DNA of 64,000 bases from Bacillus sp. cl95. GTDB taxonomy: Bacteria > Bacillota > Bacilli > Bacillales > Cytobacillaceae. The position numbers and the translations under genes were made by a program. The notes below the pieces were generated by a model. That model did not search any database. It was not told where the DNA came from and worked only from the letters and a program-made list of their open reading frames with translations. The stretch lies in NCBI RefSeq assembly GCF_900115925.1, contig NZ_FOYF01000001.1, positions 1 to 64,000 on the forward strand, in the 5' to 3' direction. Positions 25,189-34,690 of the stretch are shown here, piece after piece. Position 1 is the first letter of the stretch, and every line of letters begins with the position of its first letter.

Positions 25189-25665
25189 TTATAATACCTT
25201 CTCCATATAATAACGATCTTCCCCGACTCCGAACTCTGAATATCTCGTTTCTTTCACTTCGAATCCTTCTCGTTCGTATAGCTTTACTGCAGGAATGTTT
25301 TTCACACTTACGGTTAAACAAACGAGTGAAAATCCGTCTTGTTTCAGAATAGAGTAGACTTCACGCATAAACTGTTTGCCAACACCTTGCCCTTTATGAT
25401 CTGAGCGAACATAGTATCCGAAGATGTAGGCTTTATCAGGATTGTTATAATCCCTCATACACTCACAAACGGCGACAGGACGATTATCGTCTTGTTTTTT
25501 GTATAGAATGAGTTTCCCGTATCGAGCGATGGGTACCAGTGTTTGTTCATCAATGGCACCTGTTCCCGGAAAGGCATCCTTCTCTAGCTCCATCATCATG
25601 ATTTGTTCATCCGGTGTTAATTTCGTTGGAACTTCAACGTAAAAGGGTTTATTCACAACTGTCAT
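25189..25665 (-). CDS. GNAT-family N-acetyltransferase
   Basis: A 158-residue acetyltransferase. The acetyl-CoA-binding motif A is VRSDHKGQGVGKQFMREVY (R-x-x-G-x-G/A pattern). Motif B is KNIPAVKLYEREGFEV. The substrate is not evident. It starts two bases after the stop of the MlrC-like gene, so it is translationally coupled and is the last gene of the long minus-strand cluster. It may acetylate an intermediate or product of that pathway; this is inference from position. Confidence 0.85.
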   Translation of the reverse strand: MTVVNKPFYVEVPTKLTPDEQIMMMELEKDAFPGTGAIDEQTLVPIARYGKLILYKKQDDNRPVAVCECMRDYNNPDKAYIFGYYVRSDHKGQGVGKQFMREVYSILKQDGFSLVCLTVSVKNIPAVKLYEREGFEVKETRYSEFGVGEDRYYMEKVL

Positions 25666-25667
25666 TT

Positions 25668-27170
25668 TTAAGCCTCCTCTTCAACTGAGTACTGTATATC
25701 TTTAAGTGGCCATATATCTTTAGGTATATTTTTATAAGGAAAATGACTCAAATCATTTGAAGCTACGCCTGGAGCATCTACATAAATTACCTTGCTAATC
25801 AATGGATCGAAGGCTGCTCTGAAGTGATTTTTCACCTTTAAGCCCATAATTTTATAAGAAGTTGGTTCAATTCCAATATGTCGGAACATCTCAGGGTCAT
25901 TTGCTGACATCGGACGACCTATTAGTAAAATATCCAATTCACCCACTTGAACGTAAGCTGCACCTTTGACGTCTACACGCAAATGTTGATTGAAAGGACC
26001 GCTATTGTAAAAAACACCATCTGATATCGCAACAACCTTGGCATTCACTTTTACTGGCTGCCCGAACTCTGGAGAAGTTTTTCCGCCAATCTCCAATTCA
26101 ACGATACTCCCGACTCCAGCATTCCTACATCGCTTAATCGATTCTGGGTCAGTTAACCCGCCAAACAAAGTTTTTGGTGCATTCACATGAATGAATTCTT
26201 GGAGAAGTTTGGTCGTATCTCCGCTTCCGCAGCTAAGTGGATTATCAGAAATATCGGCCAAGACAATCGGCTTAGACTCTTCCATCCCCACTGCAAGGTT
26301 CATACCTTCCTGAACACTTGGAAGGTTCATGATGAAATCTTCTTTTAGTTCCCAGAACTTATTACTGAGTCGTTTCGCGGCATTCCGAGCGCTGAGTTTA
26401 TCTTTTCCGATAACCAGGACACTCGCACCCACCATTGGGATATCTGAATACGGAAATCCACCGAAAACAGAGGCATTTTTTATGGATGAGTCTGTTTCAA
26501 GTTCTAGTGCAAGCTGGATCATTTCCTGCATAGGACCTTCTTCGGTCCTCATATTGATGGAAGGCGGCATCATCGGCAGTTTGATAAAAGCTGACTCATA
26601 TCGATTCCCTTCCAACACATGTTCAACCATGATTCGGGCTGCCTTTACGCCTTGATCATACATATCCACGTGCGGATAGGTTTTAAATCCAAAATGATAG
26701 GCGGTGTGCTTCAACATGTCTGCACTCAGGTTTGCATGCATATCCAAAGTGGTAGCAATCGGAATCTCGCTCCCAAGCAAGCCTCTGATCTCCCTCAGAA
26801 GCTTTTCCTCTGGGTCAAATATTCCCTCCACCACCATTGCCCCGTGCAGGGCGAGGAGCAAACCGTCAAGCTGACCTGCATCCCCGATTGCTGCTAACAT
26901 TTCTTGTTCAATTTGATCAAAGGCTTCTCTCGTTACCATCCCCGAAGGAGTCGCTGCTGCACATAATAAAGGTACAATCTCAATTTCCTTGAACCTATTT
27001 AGAACATCCAAAAAGCCGCCCACTTCTGTTTTTGTATCGGTATAGGCAGTAAATATTTCGTCTCCTTTAAAATATCCTTCATCATAAAATGCTTGAATAT
27101 CGGTTTTTAAAGGAGCAAAACTGTGAGATTCATGATAAAAAAAGGCAATCCCAATTCTAAGCTTTTTCAT
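25668..27170 (-). CDS. M81-family MlrC-like metallopeptidase
   Basis: A 500-residue protein from MKKLRIGIAFFYHESHSF; ATG 27170 has AAGGAG 7 nt upstream, and the further open frame to 27374 is a repeat read-through. MlrC hallmarks: FYHESHSF with candidate metal His, GLLLALHGAMVVEG, TTLDMHANLS, and the C-terminal-domain motif DISDNPLSCGSGDTT. The family is named after microcystin degradation protein MlrC, but members in amino-acid catabolic clusters have other, undefined roles. It lies downstream of a 220-bp repeat that separates it from the aldehyde dehydrogenase gene. Confidence 0.85.
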   Translation of the reverse strand: MKKLRIGIAFFYHESHSFAPLKTDIQAFYDEGYFKGDEIFTAYTDTKTEVGGFLDVLNRFKEIEIVPLLCAAATPSGMVTREAFDQIEQEMLAAIGDAGQLDGLLLALHGAMVVEGIFDPEEKLLREIRGLLGSEIPIATTLDMHANLSADMLKHTAYHFGFKTYPHVDMYDQGVKAARIMVEHVLEGNRYESAFIKLPMMPPSINMRTEEGPMQEMIQLALELETDSSIKNASVFGGFPYSDIPMVGASVLVIGKDKLSARNAAKRLSNKFWELKEDFIMNLPSVQEGMNLAVGMEESKPIVLADISDNPLSCGSGDTTKLLQEFIHVNAPKTLFGGLTDPESIKRCRNAGVGSIVELEIGGKTSPEFGQPVKVNAKVVAISDGVFYNSGPFNQHLRVDVKGAAYVQVGELDILLIGRPMSANDPEMFRHIGIEPTSYKIMGLKVKNHFRAAFDPLISKVIYVDAPGVASNDLSHFPYKNIPKDIWPLKDIQYSVEEEA

Positions 27171-27179
27171 AAAGCCACT

Positions 27180-27400
27180 CCTTGCTTGCTTGTTGATCCT
27201 CCGTTCCAGGCACTCGCTTTCCGCGGACGAACTGGCAAGCCTCCTCGCTCGTACCTCACTGCGGGGTCTTTCCAGCCCGTTTTTCCGCAGGACATGGAGG
27301 AAACTCCTTTGAAGTGACAACGCACGAAGATAATGCGTATGCATTTTCGAGGAGTCTCGCGCCTTCCACTCCAATCAACAAAGTGCCAATACAACAATGA
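27180..27400. repeat. dispersed Bacillus-type repeat
   Basis: GC-richer segment containing CAGGCACTCGCTTTCCGCGG and CGAGGAGTCTCGCGCCTTCC. Related in inverse orientation to 40200-40470 and partially to 59470-59520 and 61010-61050. It lies between two genes of the same operon, so it is probably transcribed. Confidence 0.7.
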
Positions 27401-27416
27401 TCTTTCATCTTACACC

Positions 27417-28865
27417 TTAATAAGTCGTATAAATCGACTTCCATTCTGTCATTACATCAAATGCATGATGTGACACTTCACGATGACCATTTCCGGATTG
27501 CTTTGTTCCGCCAAAAGCAACTCCAAGCTCTGCATTTGATGTTCCATTGTTAATATAGACGAGTCCGCTTTCAATTTCTTTCGCTCCGCGGTTTGCGAAG
27601 TGAAGGCTGCTCGTAAATAAGGAAGTGGATAGTCCATAAATCGTGTCGTTATTCACTTCAATGGCTTCTTCAAAACTATTAACTTCAATGAAAGCAAGAA
27701 TTGGACCAAAAATTTCTTCCTGTGCGACAGAATCGCCCTTTTTGACATTACTTAACACGGTAGGTTCATAGAAATAACCTTGTTCGCTCGCTAGTCTCCT
27801 ACCTCCACATTCGATAACTGCACCTTCTTGAACAGCCAGGGATACATACTTTTCCACTGTTTCAAGTTGATTTCGATTTGTTAGCGGACCAATGTCTACC
27901 CCAGCTTCTAGGCCATTTCCAGCTTTCAACTTTCGGCTAATGGCGACAACTTTATTAAGCAATTCCTCTTTTACATCCGATTCCACGATAACTCTGCTTG
28001 CAGCTGTACATCTTTGCCCAGTTGTTGTAAAAGCAGCTTTGACAATGGCTTCTGCCGCAAGATCTAGATCCGCATCCTTTAAAACGATGCAGGCATTCTT
28101 TCCACCAAGCTCCAAAGAAACCCGCTTTAACGTTTTAGCAGCTGTTTCAGATAACTTAATCCCAACCTCCGTAGAACCGGTAAATGAGATTACCTTCACG
28201 TCCTTGTGTTCCGCGAGTTGTGCACCTACTTTACTGCCTGCTCCAGTGATTAAGTTCAAAACACCTTTTGGCAGACCGACTTCATGAAATACCTCCGTGA
28301 AGATTTGTGCGGAAAGAGCTACCTCTGACGCAGGCTTCCAAACGATTGTGTTTCCACTGATTAGAGCAGCCAATATCTTGTATCCTGCTAATGCAACAGG
28401 GAAATTCCATGGCGTGATGCAAGCTACAACACCTACTGGTTCACGGACCATCATAATGTGGCGATTGCCTGCACCGGAAGAGACCGTTTCTCCAAAAAGG
28501 CGGCGCCCTTCACCAGCCATATATTTGCATGTTTCAACAACGACTCCAACTTCGCCTAATGATTCAGCTAGTACTTTTCCCATTTCTTTCGTCATCGTTT
28601 CAGCTAAATATTGCTTTTTCTCCTCAAAGAGCTGGGCTGCTTTCCATAAATATTGGGCCCTCTCTGGGAGCGGGGTATTTTTCCATGTCTTGAAAGCGAC
28701 TTTTGCACTTTCAACAGCTTGATCTATTTGTGCGGGAGTAGCAACAGCCAGATACCCTTCAACTTCTCCTGTTGCTGGATTCGTACTTTGAAAGTAATCC
28801 TGATTATCTTCTTGTGTCCAAACTCCGTTAATATACAATCCTTTTTTCGTCGCTTGATGAAGCAA
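27417..28865 (-). CDS. NAD(P)-dependent aldehyde dehydrogenase
   Basis: About 482 residues. Aldehyde dehydrogenase motifs: ITPWNFP (catalytic Asn), SFTGSTEVG (cofactor loop), VSLELGGKNA (general-base Glu) and GQRCTAASRV (nucleophilic Cys). The succinate- or glutarate-semialdehyde branch is likely given the adjacent class III aminotransferases. I place the start at TTG 28865, with GGGAGG 7 nt upstream; the frame is open to 28901 but would overlap the upstream stop. Likely function: oxidation of the semialdehyde produced by the neighbouring transaminase. Confidence 0.85.
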   Translation of the reverse strand: MLHQATKKGLYINGVWTQEDNQDYFQSTNPATGEVEGYLAVATPAQIDQAVESAKVAFKTWKNTPLPERAQYLWKAAQLFEEKKQYLAETMTKEMGKVLAESLGEVGVVVETCKYMAGEGRRLFGETVSSGAGNRHIMMVREPVGVVACITPWNFPVALAGYKILAALISGNTIVWKPASEVALSAQIFTEVFHEVGLPKGVLNLITGAGSKVGAQLAEHKDVKVISFTGSTEVGIKLSETAAKTLKRVSLELGGKNACIVLKDADLDLAAEAIVKAAFTTTGQRCTAASRVIVESDVKEELLNKVVAISRKLKAGNGLEAGVDIGPLTNRNQLETVEKYVSLAVQEGAVIECGGRRLASEQGYFYEPTVLSNVKKGDSVAQEEIFGPILAFIEVNSFEEAIEVNNDTIYGLSTSLFTSSLHFANRGAKEIESGLVYINNGTSNAELGVAFGGTKQSGNGHREVSHHAFDVMTEWKSIYTTY

Positions 28866-28878
28866 TCCAATCCCTCCC

Positions 28879-30165
28879 TTACAAAATATCTTTAATGGCA
28901 TTTTCCAGAATCGTTAAACCTTCATCTAAATCTTGTTTATCAATATTAAGCGGAAGCATTAAGCGAATCGTTTGGCCCTCAACTCCACAGTTCATGATCA
29001 GAAGCTTATTTTCCAAACACTTTTGCTTAATGGCTGGTACGGCAAGACCTGCTACATCGCGATGGAACTCTAAACCGATCATCAATCCAAGTCCACGGAT
29101 TTCCTTTATTCCCGGTAAGCCTGTTAGAGATTGCTTCAAACGTGCCACAATTTGCGCGCCAACATCCCTACTGCGATCAACGAGCTGATCTGCTTCAATG
29201 ACTTTAATGTTCGCAAGGGCTGCCGCACAGGAAATCGGATTTCCACCGAATGTGGACCCGTGCCCACCTACTGGCCATTTTTCGTGAGTTTCCCTACTAG
29301 CAACAATTGCACCAAGTGGCAATCCTCCGGATAATGCTTTAGCCAAAACGAGGATATCAGGAGTCACACCTGAATGTTCAGCTGCAAACATTTTTCCCGT
29401 ACGGCCAAAGCCTGTTTGAACTTCATCAAAAATTAGCATGATACCATGCTTTTCAGTAATTTTTCTTAGTTCTTGCAGGAATTCTGGCGGTGCTGGGAAG
29501 TATCCGCCTTCACCCATTACTGGTTCAATCACTACTGCCGCTACTCTTGAAGGGTCAATGCGTAAATCAAAGATTTTTTGCAGCTGGTGTAAGCAATAAG
29601 ATGTAACCTCATCTTCATTGACACCTTTTAACTGCGATGGATAAGGATATGGAGCATGATATACTTCTCCTAAAATAGGCTCGTAGTATTTTCTGTATTT
29701 AGAGCTAGAAGCGGTGATAGCCGTTGCCCCCATTGTTCTCCCATGGAATGAGCCTTCAAAAGCGATGATTCCTGGTCTTCCTGTAGCAGCACGAGCCAGT
29801 TTCAAAGCTCCATCAATCGCCTCTGCTCCTGAATTAGAGAAAAATACCGTATCAAGATTTCCTGGTGCAATGGAAGCCAATTTTTCCGCAAGGTTTGCTG
29901 CTGTTTCGTAATAACCATAGTTCAATCCAAAATGAATGAATGCTTCGGCTTGTTCTTTAATTGCGTCAATCATCGTGTCGTTTGCATGACCAACAGCATT
30001 TACAGCCACACCAGAGACAAAATCTATGTATTCATCTCCATCTGCTGTCCAAAATCTTGCACCTTTCGCCTTTTCAACGACCAATTCAGTAACCCTAGTT
30101 AATACTGGAGATAAATGCTTTCTTGCCTTTTCTTGAATTTCAGTCGTTTTATTTTGTAACTTCAT
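28879..30165 (-). CDS. class III aminotransferase, GabT-like
   Basis: A 428-residue PLP enzyme. [14 protein letters not shown] near residue 50, [19 protein letters not shown] (phosphate cup), [25 protein letters not shown] (PLP-contacting Asp) and [13 protein letters not shown] (Schiff-base Lys) are all present. Sequence character is that of 4-aminobutyrate or omega-amino-acid transaminases. It overlaps the end of the upstream aminotransferase gene by 17 bp. With the aldehyde dehydrogenase it would convert an omega-amino acid to a dicarboxylate. Confidence 0.85.
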   Translation of the reverse strand: MKLQNKTTEIQEKARKHLSPVLTRVTELVVEKAKGARFWTADGDEYIDFVSGVAVNAVGHANDTMIDAIKEQAEAFIHFGLNYGYYETAANLAEKLASIAPGNLDTVFFSNSGAEAIDGALKLARAATGRPGIIAFEGSFHGRTMGATAITASSSKYRKYYEPILGEVYHAPYPYPSQLKGVNEDEVTSYCLHQLQKIFDLRIDPSRVAAVVIEPVMGEGGYFPAPPEFLQELRKITEKHGIMLIFDEVQTGFGRTGKMFAAEHSGVTPDILVLAKALSGGLPLGAIVASRETHEKWPVGGHGSTFGGNPISCAAALANIKVIEADQLVDRSRDVGAQIVARLKQSLTGLPGIKEIRGLGLMIGLEFHRDVAGLAVPAIKQKCLENKLLIMNCGVEGQTIRLMLPLNIDKQDLDEGLTILENAIKDIL

Positions 30166-31537
30166 GGGTTTCGGCCTCCTTTATTTCCTCTATAAAAATT
30201 TGAAGTGCTCTTTCTAATAAACCTAACATTTCGTCTATTTCACTTTTTGTTACCGTAAGTGGTGGTGTAATGAGCAAATGATCACCAGAGTGCCCTCCAA
30301 TCGAACCACTTCCCGGATAAAATACAGCTCCAAGATCCATTGCAATACTATTAATTCTCTCTGAAGCTAGCAAATTCGCTGGAAAAGGTGTACCTATCAC
30401 ACCATCAACTGCTAATTCTATTCCCATCAGCAATCCTTCTCCACGAACATCAAAGATAATCGGACATTTGCTTTTGAGTTCCAATAATTTTGCCCTTAAA
30501 TATTGACCTGATTCTTGGACATTGCTTAATATATCTTCTCTTTCATAGATCCTTAACACGGACAATCCTGCCGCAACCGATACAGGGTGCCCGCTATACG
30601 TATATCCATGAACGAATTTACCTTTACTATTTTTCATTAATCCCTCAACGATTCGGTCATGAACAATCATTCCTGCAAGCGGGGCATATCCTGCAGATAC
30701 CCCTTTTCCAAATGTAATGATGTCAGGAATAATGCCAAAATGTTGAATGCCAAAGTCCTTTCCAGTACGCCCAAAGCCTGTCATGACTTCATCGACAATT
30801 AAGAGAATATTATACTTATCACAAATTCTTCTAATCTCTTTAAAATAGACTTCAGGAGGGCTGACGGCACCTAGCTGACTTCCGACAATCGGTTCTGCGA
30901 TGAAAGCAGATATTTGTTCAGGTCCTACTTCAAGTACCAAACTTTCAAAGTCCTTCACGCAAGACCAGTTTTGCTTGCTATCGCAATCTGCTTTTTCTCT
31001 TTGATAGGGACATCTCTTACAGTAAGGTGAATGGATATGATTGTAATTCAATAGATTCGGAGTATACACTTGCCTTCGCTTGATATCTCCCCCAGCGGAC
31101 AATGATCCCATCGTATTTCCATGGTATGATTGCCATCTGCCGATCACGATGTGTTTTTCAGGTCTTCCTGCATCTTTATGATGTTGCCTCGCGAGTTTAA
31201 TAGCGCTTTCATTTGCTTCTGAACCACCGCTTGTAAAATAAACTTTGTTCATAGAAGGTGGAGCAAGCTTAGCGATTTTTTCAGACAGGGTATGCAAAAC
31301 CTCTGTTTCAAATCTCATCGTGTGAACAAAGGCTGCTTTCTTTGCCTGAAAAGCCATCGCATCCGCAATTTCTTCTACCCCGTGACCAAGATTAGCTGCA
31401 ACTGCACCTGAACAGGCATCGATATATTTCTTGCCATCTTCGTCATATAGATAGATGCCTTCACCATGGGTGATAATAGGATACTTTTTGGTGAAATCCC
31501 TATGAAACACGTAATCTTCCTTTAGCTCTCTTTCCAT
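30149..31537 (-). CDS. class III aminotransferase, YodT-like
   Basis: A 462-residue PLP enzyme from MERELKEDYVFHRDF. Motifs: [59 protein letters not shown] and TFGKGVSAGYAPLAGM (Lys). An extra four-Cys segment, HSPYCKRCPY...CDSKQNWSC, sits near residue 175, suggesting a small metal site seen in some members. ATG 31537 is used; the open frame to 31657 lies within the thiolase gene. The first codons overlap the 3' end of the thiolase gene by 16 bp. Confidence 0.85.
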   Translation of the reverse strand: MERELKEDYVFHRDFTKKYPIITHGEGIYLYDEDGKKYIDACSGAVAANLGHGVEEIADAMAFQAKKAAFVHTMRFETEVLHTLSEKIAKLAPPSMNKVYFTSGGSEANESAIKLARQHHKDAGRPEKHIVIGRWQSYHGNTMGSLSAGGDIKRRQVYTPNLLNYNHIHSPYCKRCPYQREKADCDSKQNWSCVKDFESLVLEVGPEQISAFIAEPIVGSQLGAVSPPEVYFKEIRRICDKYNILLIVDEVMTGFGRTGKDFGIQHFGIIPDIITFGKGVSAGYAPLAGMIVHDRIVEGLMKNSKGKFVHGYTYSGHPVSVAAGLSVLRIYEREDILSNVQESGQYLRAKLLELKSKCPIIFDVRGEGLLMGIELAVDGVIGTPFPANLLASERINSIAMDLGAVFYPGSGSIGGHSGDHLLITPPLTVTKSEIDEMLGLLERALQIFIEEIKEAETHEVTK

Positions 31538-32718
31538 CGTTCCACCACCATTGCGATTCCTTGGCCTCCTGCTACACATAATGTTGCCAATCCATATGTC
31601 AATTTTGACTTGTGAAGCTCGTGCAGAAGCGTGACGAGTATCCTTGCTCCAGAGCAACCTAATGGATGTCCGAGGGCAATTGCCCCACCGTTTACATTGA
31701 CAATTTTCCGATCAAGGCCAGGCCATTGTTTAAGACAGGCTAGTGCTTGTGCGGCAAATGCTTCATTCAATTCTATTAATTCCATGTCATGGATAGATAA
31801 ACCTGCCTTTTTAAGTGCTTTTTCACTAGCTGATACAGGACCAATCCCCATTTCCTTCGGTGACACCCCACTAGTAGCCCACGATTTAATATACGCAAGT
31901 GGTTTTAATCCAAGACTAATCGCTTTTTCCTCACTCATTAACATGAGTACGGCCGCACCATCATTTCTTCCAGACGAATTTCCCGCAGTGACAGAACCAT
32001 CTTTCTTAAATACTGGATCTAATTTCTCCAACTTCTCGACGGTCGTCCTTCTAGGATGCTCATCAACAGCAAATAAGCGATATTCACCTTTCCCGAGAGA
32101 AACACTGATTGGTACGATTTCATCAGAAAAACGATCATTTTCGATCGCTCGCCATGCTTTTACCTGACTTTCATGTGCGAATCGATCTTGCTCTTCTCTG
32201 GAAATTCCATATTTTTCAGCCATCCATTCTGCTGTTTCACCCATATTAAAAGTTCCGTAAACGTTTTGTGGCTGTGAACAAGGCTGACTGCGTGTATTGG
32301 AATCATATAATGTGAAGTCACCAGGCTTGATTCCTTGCCGGTTTCCTACAAAATAATATGGAGCTTGAGACATACTTTCCACTCCACCAGCCAAAACGAC
32401 TTCGGACTGTCCTGTCAGGATGCTCATGGCACCATTCATAACTGCATGTAGGCCAGAACCACATTGCATTTGAACGGTATGACCAACTACTTCTTCAGAA
32501 AAACCAGCTTTTAGTGCGGCCACCCGAGCAATATTTGGTGTTTCTGCACTTTGCTTCGTTTGACCAATAATGACCTCATCCACGATCGAAGAATCATAAC
32601 CAATAGAAGAAAGATTATTATTCATGACAACCGTCAATAAGTCTTCTGGGGGAATGGTGGAAAGAGTTCCTCCGTATTTCCCAATCGCAGTTCTTAAGGC
32701 GCTTACAATCACCACCAT
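31522..32718 (-). CDS. thiolase (acetyl-CoA C-acyltransferase)
   Basis: A 398-residue thiolase. QMQCGSGLHAVMNG contains the acyl-binding Cys, ELNEAFAAQA the NEAF motif, ALGHPLGCSGARI the His and second Cys of the active site. It cleaves acetoacetyl-CoA or a longer 3-ketoacyl-CoA to acetyl-CoA. Its ATG overlaps the stop of the CoA-transferase B gene (TAATG), so translation is coupled. With the CoA-transferase it forms a ketone-body-type module. Confidence 0.9.
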   Translation of the reverse strand: MVVIVSALRTAIGKYGGTLSTIPPEDLLTVVMNNNLSSIGYDSSIVDEVIIGQTKQSAETPNIARVAALKAGFSEEVVGHTVQMQCGSGLHAVMNGAMSILTGQSEVVLAGGVESMSQAPYYFVGNRQGIKPGDFTLYDSNTRSQPCSQPQNVYGTFNMGETAEWMAEKYGISREEQDRFAHESQVKAWRAIENDRFSDEIVPISVSLGKGEYRLFAVDEHPRRTTVEKLEKLDPVFKKDGSVTAGNSSGRNDGAAVLMLMSEEKAISLGLKPLAYIKSWATSGVSPKEMGIGPVSASEKALKKAGLSIHDMELIELNEAFAAQALACLKQWPGLDRKIVNVNGGAIALGHPLGCSGARILVTLLHELHKSKLTYGLATLCVAGGQGIAMVVERWKES

Positions 32719-33392
32719 TACTCGTTCACCGTCCTATTATGAGCAAGATCACCATTTACGCTTTGCGAGACCCTGAATGTTGCCTCGGTATTTTTTTCTA
32801 CATGCTCCACAGAGATTCCTGGAGCTGTTTCGATTAGGACAAGTCCATCCTCTTCCACTTCAAAAACGGCAAGTTCCGTTATGATTAGGTCGACTCTTCT
32901 TTCGGATGTAATCGGATACTGCAATTCTTTCACAATTTTCGAATCGCCCTCTTTAGTTGTATGAAGGGTCGTTACAATAACTCTTTTTGAACCTTCCAGC
33001 AAATCCATCGCTCCACCGACTCCAAGAACACTTTTACCTGGCACAGCCCAGTTTGCGACTCTTCCTTTTTCGTCGACTTGGAGGACCCCTAATATAGAGA
33101 CATCCACATGTCCGCCACGAATCATCGCAAAGGATGAGGCACTGTCAAAAAATGATGAACCCTCCTCAATGGTTACCGGAAGCTTCCCTGCATTTACTAA
33201 GTTTTTATCGATTTCTTCGGGCTTTGGTGTTGGACCTACCCCTAAAATCCCGTTTTCTGAATGGAGATAGACTTCGATCTCTTCAGGAACATAATCAGCC
33301 ACTAAAGTCGGAATCCCAATACCGAGATTGACAATATCTCCATCTTCTAAAGCCTTCGCTGCTCTTTTGGCTATAAATTCTTTGTGACTCAT
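32718..33392 (-). CDS. 3-oxoacid CoA-transferase subunit B
   Basis: A 224-residue beta subunit of a family-I CoA-transferase. LHSENGILGVGP carries the catalytic Glu that forms the CoA thioester. GGHVDVSILGVLQVDEKG and GAMDLLEGSKRVIVTTLHT are conserved family segments. It acts as a heterodimer or heterotetramer with subunit A encoded directly upstream (4-bp overlap). Acetoacetate or a related beta-keto acid is the expected substrate. Similar to ScoB, AtoA and YodR. Confidence 0.9.
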   Translation of the reverse strand: MSHKEFIAKRAAKALEDGDIVNLGIGIPTLVADYVPEEIEVYLHSENGILGVGPTPKPEEIDKNLVNAGKLPVTIEEGSSFFDSASSFAMIRGGHVDVSILGVLQVDEKGRVANWAVPGKSVLGVGGAMDLLEGSKRVIVTTLHTTKEGDSKIVKELQYPITSERRVDLIITELAVFEVEEDGLVLIETAPGISVEHVEKNTEATFRVSQSVNGDLAHNRTVNE

Positions 33393-34051
33393 GGCATCTC
33401 CACCTCTTTCATAACGAGGTAATCCACAAATAAATGTGGAGTAACGATTTCTTCTGGTGAAAGTTCTCCTACTTTAACAATTTCATCGACCTCAGCAATC
33501 ACGACTTTTGCAGCGGTTGCCATATTGGGATTGAAGTTGCGGGCTGATTTTGTGTATATCAAGTTGCCTTGTTCATCTGCTTTATGTGCCTTGATCAAGG
33601 CGAAATCAGCTTTTAAGGCTGGTTGCAGAATATACTTCTTCCCATCTATGACTTTTTCTTCTTTTCCTTCAGAGATTAACGTTCCAACTCCTACAGGCGT
33701 ATAAAACCCACCAATTCCAGCACCACCGGCACGAATCGCTTCAGACAAAGTGCCTTGCGGAATCAGTTCGATTTCTAATTCTCCCTTTTGATTGGCCTTT
33801 ACAACGTCAGGATTTGAAGTGAAATAAGAACCAATTCCCTTACGCACCCTTTGATTTCTAACGAGTACGCCAAGTCCCCTTCCAGGTTCGCCTAGATTGT
33901 TACTGATAATCTCTAAATCTTTTACCTCTGATAAAAATAATGAATGAATCAATGTTAATGGACTACCAACTAACCCAAATCCGCCTACCATGACTCTGCT
34001 TCCGTCCTTGATCAATGATGCTGCTTTGTTGGGGGAAATCAGCTTTTTCAT
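33389..34051 (-). CDS. 3-oxoacid CoA-transferase subunit A
   Basis: A 220-residue alpha subunit starting MKKLISPNKAASLIKDGSRV. GGFGLVGSPLTLI and GGAGIGGFYTPVGVGT are the conserved glycine-rich loops that shape the CoA site. GGAGG lies before the ATG. Paired with subunit B; together they activate a beta-keto acid with CoA from succinyl-CoA or acetyl-CoA. Similar to ScoA, AtoD and YodS. Confidence 0.9.
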   Translation of the reverse strand: MKKLISPNKAASLIKDGSRVMVGGFGLVGSPLTLIHSLFLSEVKDLEIISNNLGEPGRGLGVLVRNQRVRKGIGSYFTSNPDVVKANQKGELEIELIPQGTLSEAIRAGGAGIGGFYTPVGVGTLISEGKEEKVIDGKKYILQPALKADFALIKAHKADEQGNLIYTKSARNFNPNMATAAKVVIAEVDEIVKVGELSPEEIVTPHLFVDYLVMKEVEMP

Positions 34052-34124
34052 ACGGGTTCCTCCGATTTTTAATGTATTCTTGAATGTTAATCCGATGATC
34101 TACATTTCGTCCTTTTTTAAATAG

Positions 34125-34196
34125 AAAAAAGCTGAGCAGATTCTCATAAGCTACAAAAATCCCGCGAATTTTTGTAACCTTTCAAATCGACTCAGC
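34125..34196. terminator. nested hairpin in the cluster, possible terminator or processing site
   Basis: AAGCTGAG pairs with CTCAGCTT, and inside it TACAAAAAT pairs with ATTTTTGTA. It separates the DUF3870 gene from the CoA-transferase genes, so it may reduce expression of the downstream half of the cluster. Confidence 0.45.
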
Positions 34197-34254
34197 TTCA
34201 ATAAGACCATGAGAGAGGGAAATCTCCCACTTTATTAAAACCAATCTATTAAGT

Positions 34255-34599
34255 TTATATTCTTCTATTTGCAGTTGAATCCCAATACCTTTGAACCGCC
34301 GATTGCAACGCAACAATAATCGCCTGCTGGGACGGCGCAAAATAGTGTTCCTTAATGGTTTGGATCAGTGGTTCTAATCCTTCATCCAATCGATAACCAA
34401 TAAGAATACGTTCGAAAAAATCCTTTGTTAAACCTGTTACAAAAGTGAAATCGGCTTTTTCTATTGTATGAGTTTTATAGTCAATCTCCAGGACAATTCC
34501 TGCGTGCTTATAAAGCTCATACATAGAAGTTCCCTGTGGAGCTTTTGCATAACCAGTGACAATAACAGTATCTAGTGTATGAATGTTTATTCCCCCCAC
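34255..34599 (-). CDS. DUF3870 domain protein
   Basis: Up to 114 residues; the frame opens at GTG 34599, but a start slightly downstream behind GGGGGG is possible. The motif run TVIVTGYAKAPQGTSMYELY, EIDYKTHTIEKADFTFVTGL and FERILIGYRL matches DUF3870, a small domain usually found in amino-acid catabolic clusters of Firmicutes. Function unknown. Here it lies between the dehydrogenase and CoA-transferase genes. Confidence 0.8.
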   Translation of the reverse strand: MGGINIHTLDTVIVTGYAKAPQGTSMYELYKHAGIVLEIDYKTHTIEKADFTFVTGLTKDFFERILIGYRLDEGLEPLIQTIKEHYFAPSQQAIIVALQSAVQRYWDSTANRRI

Positions 34600-34690
34600 C
34601 GAACAGAAACACAGTTGTTATTTAATTATTGGAATATTTAAAATTATTATATTGGAAAATAATACATATGTCAATATCCGAAAGCTAATC

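Noticed and set aside
27123-27444. Short frames between the aldehyde dehydrogenase and MlrC-like genes
   Set aside because: They are translations of the dispersed repeat, which shows no coding signal.
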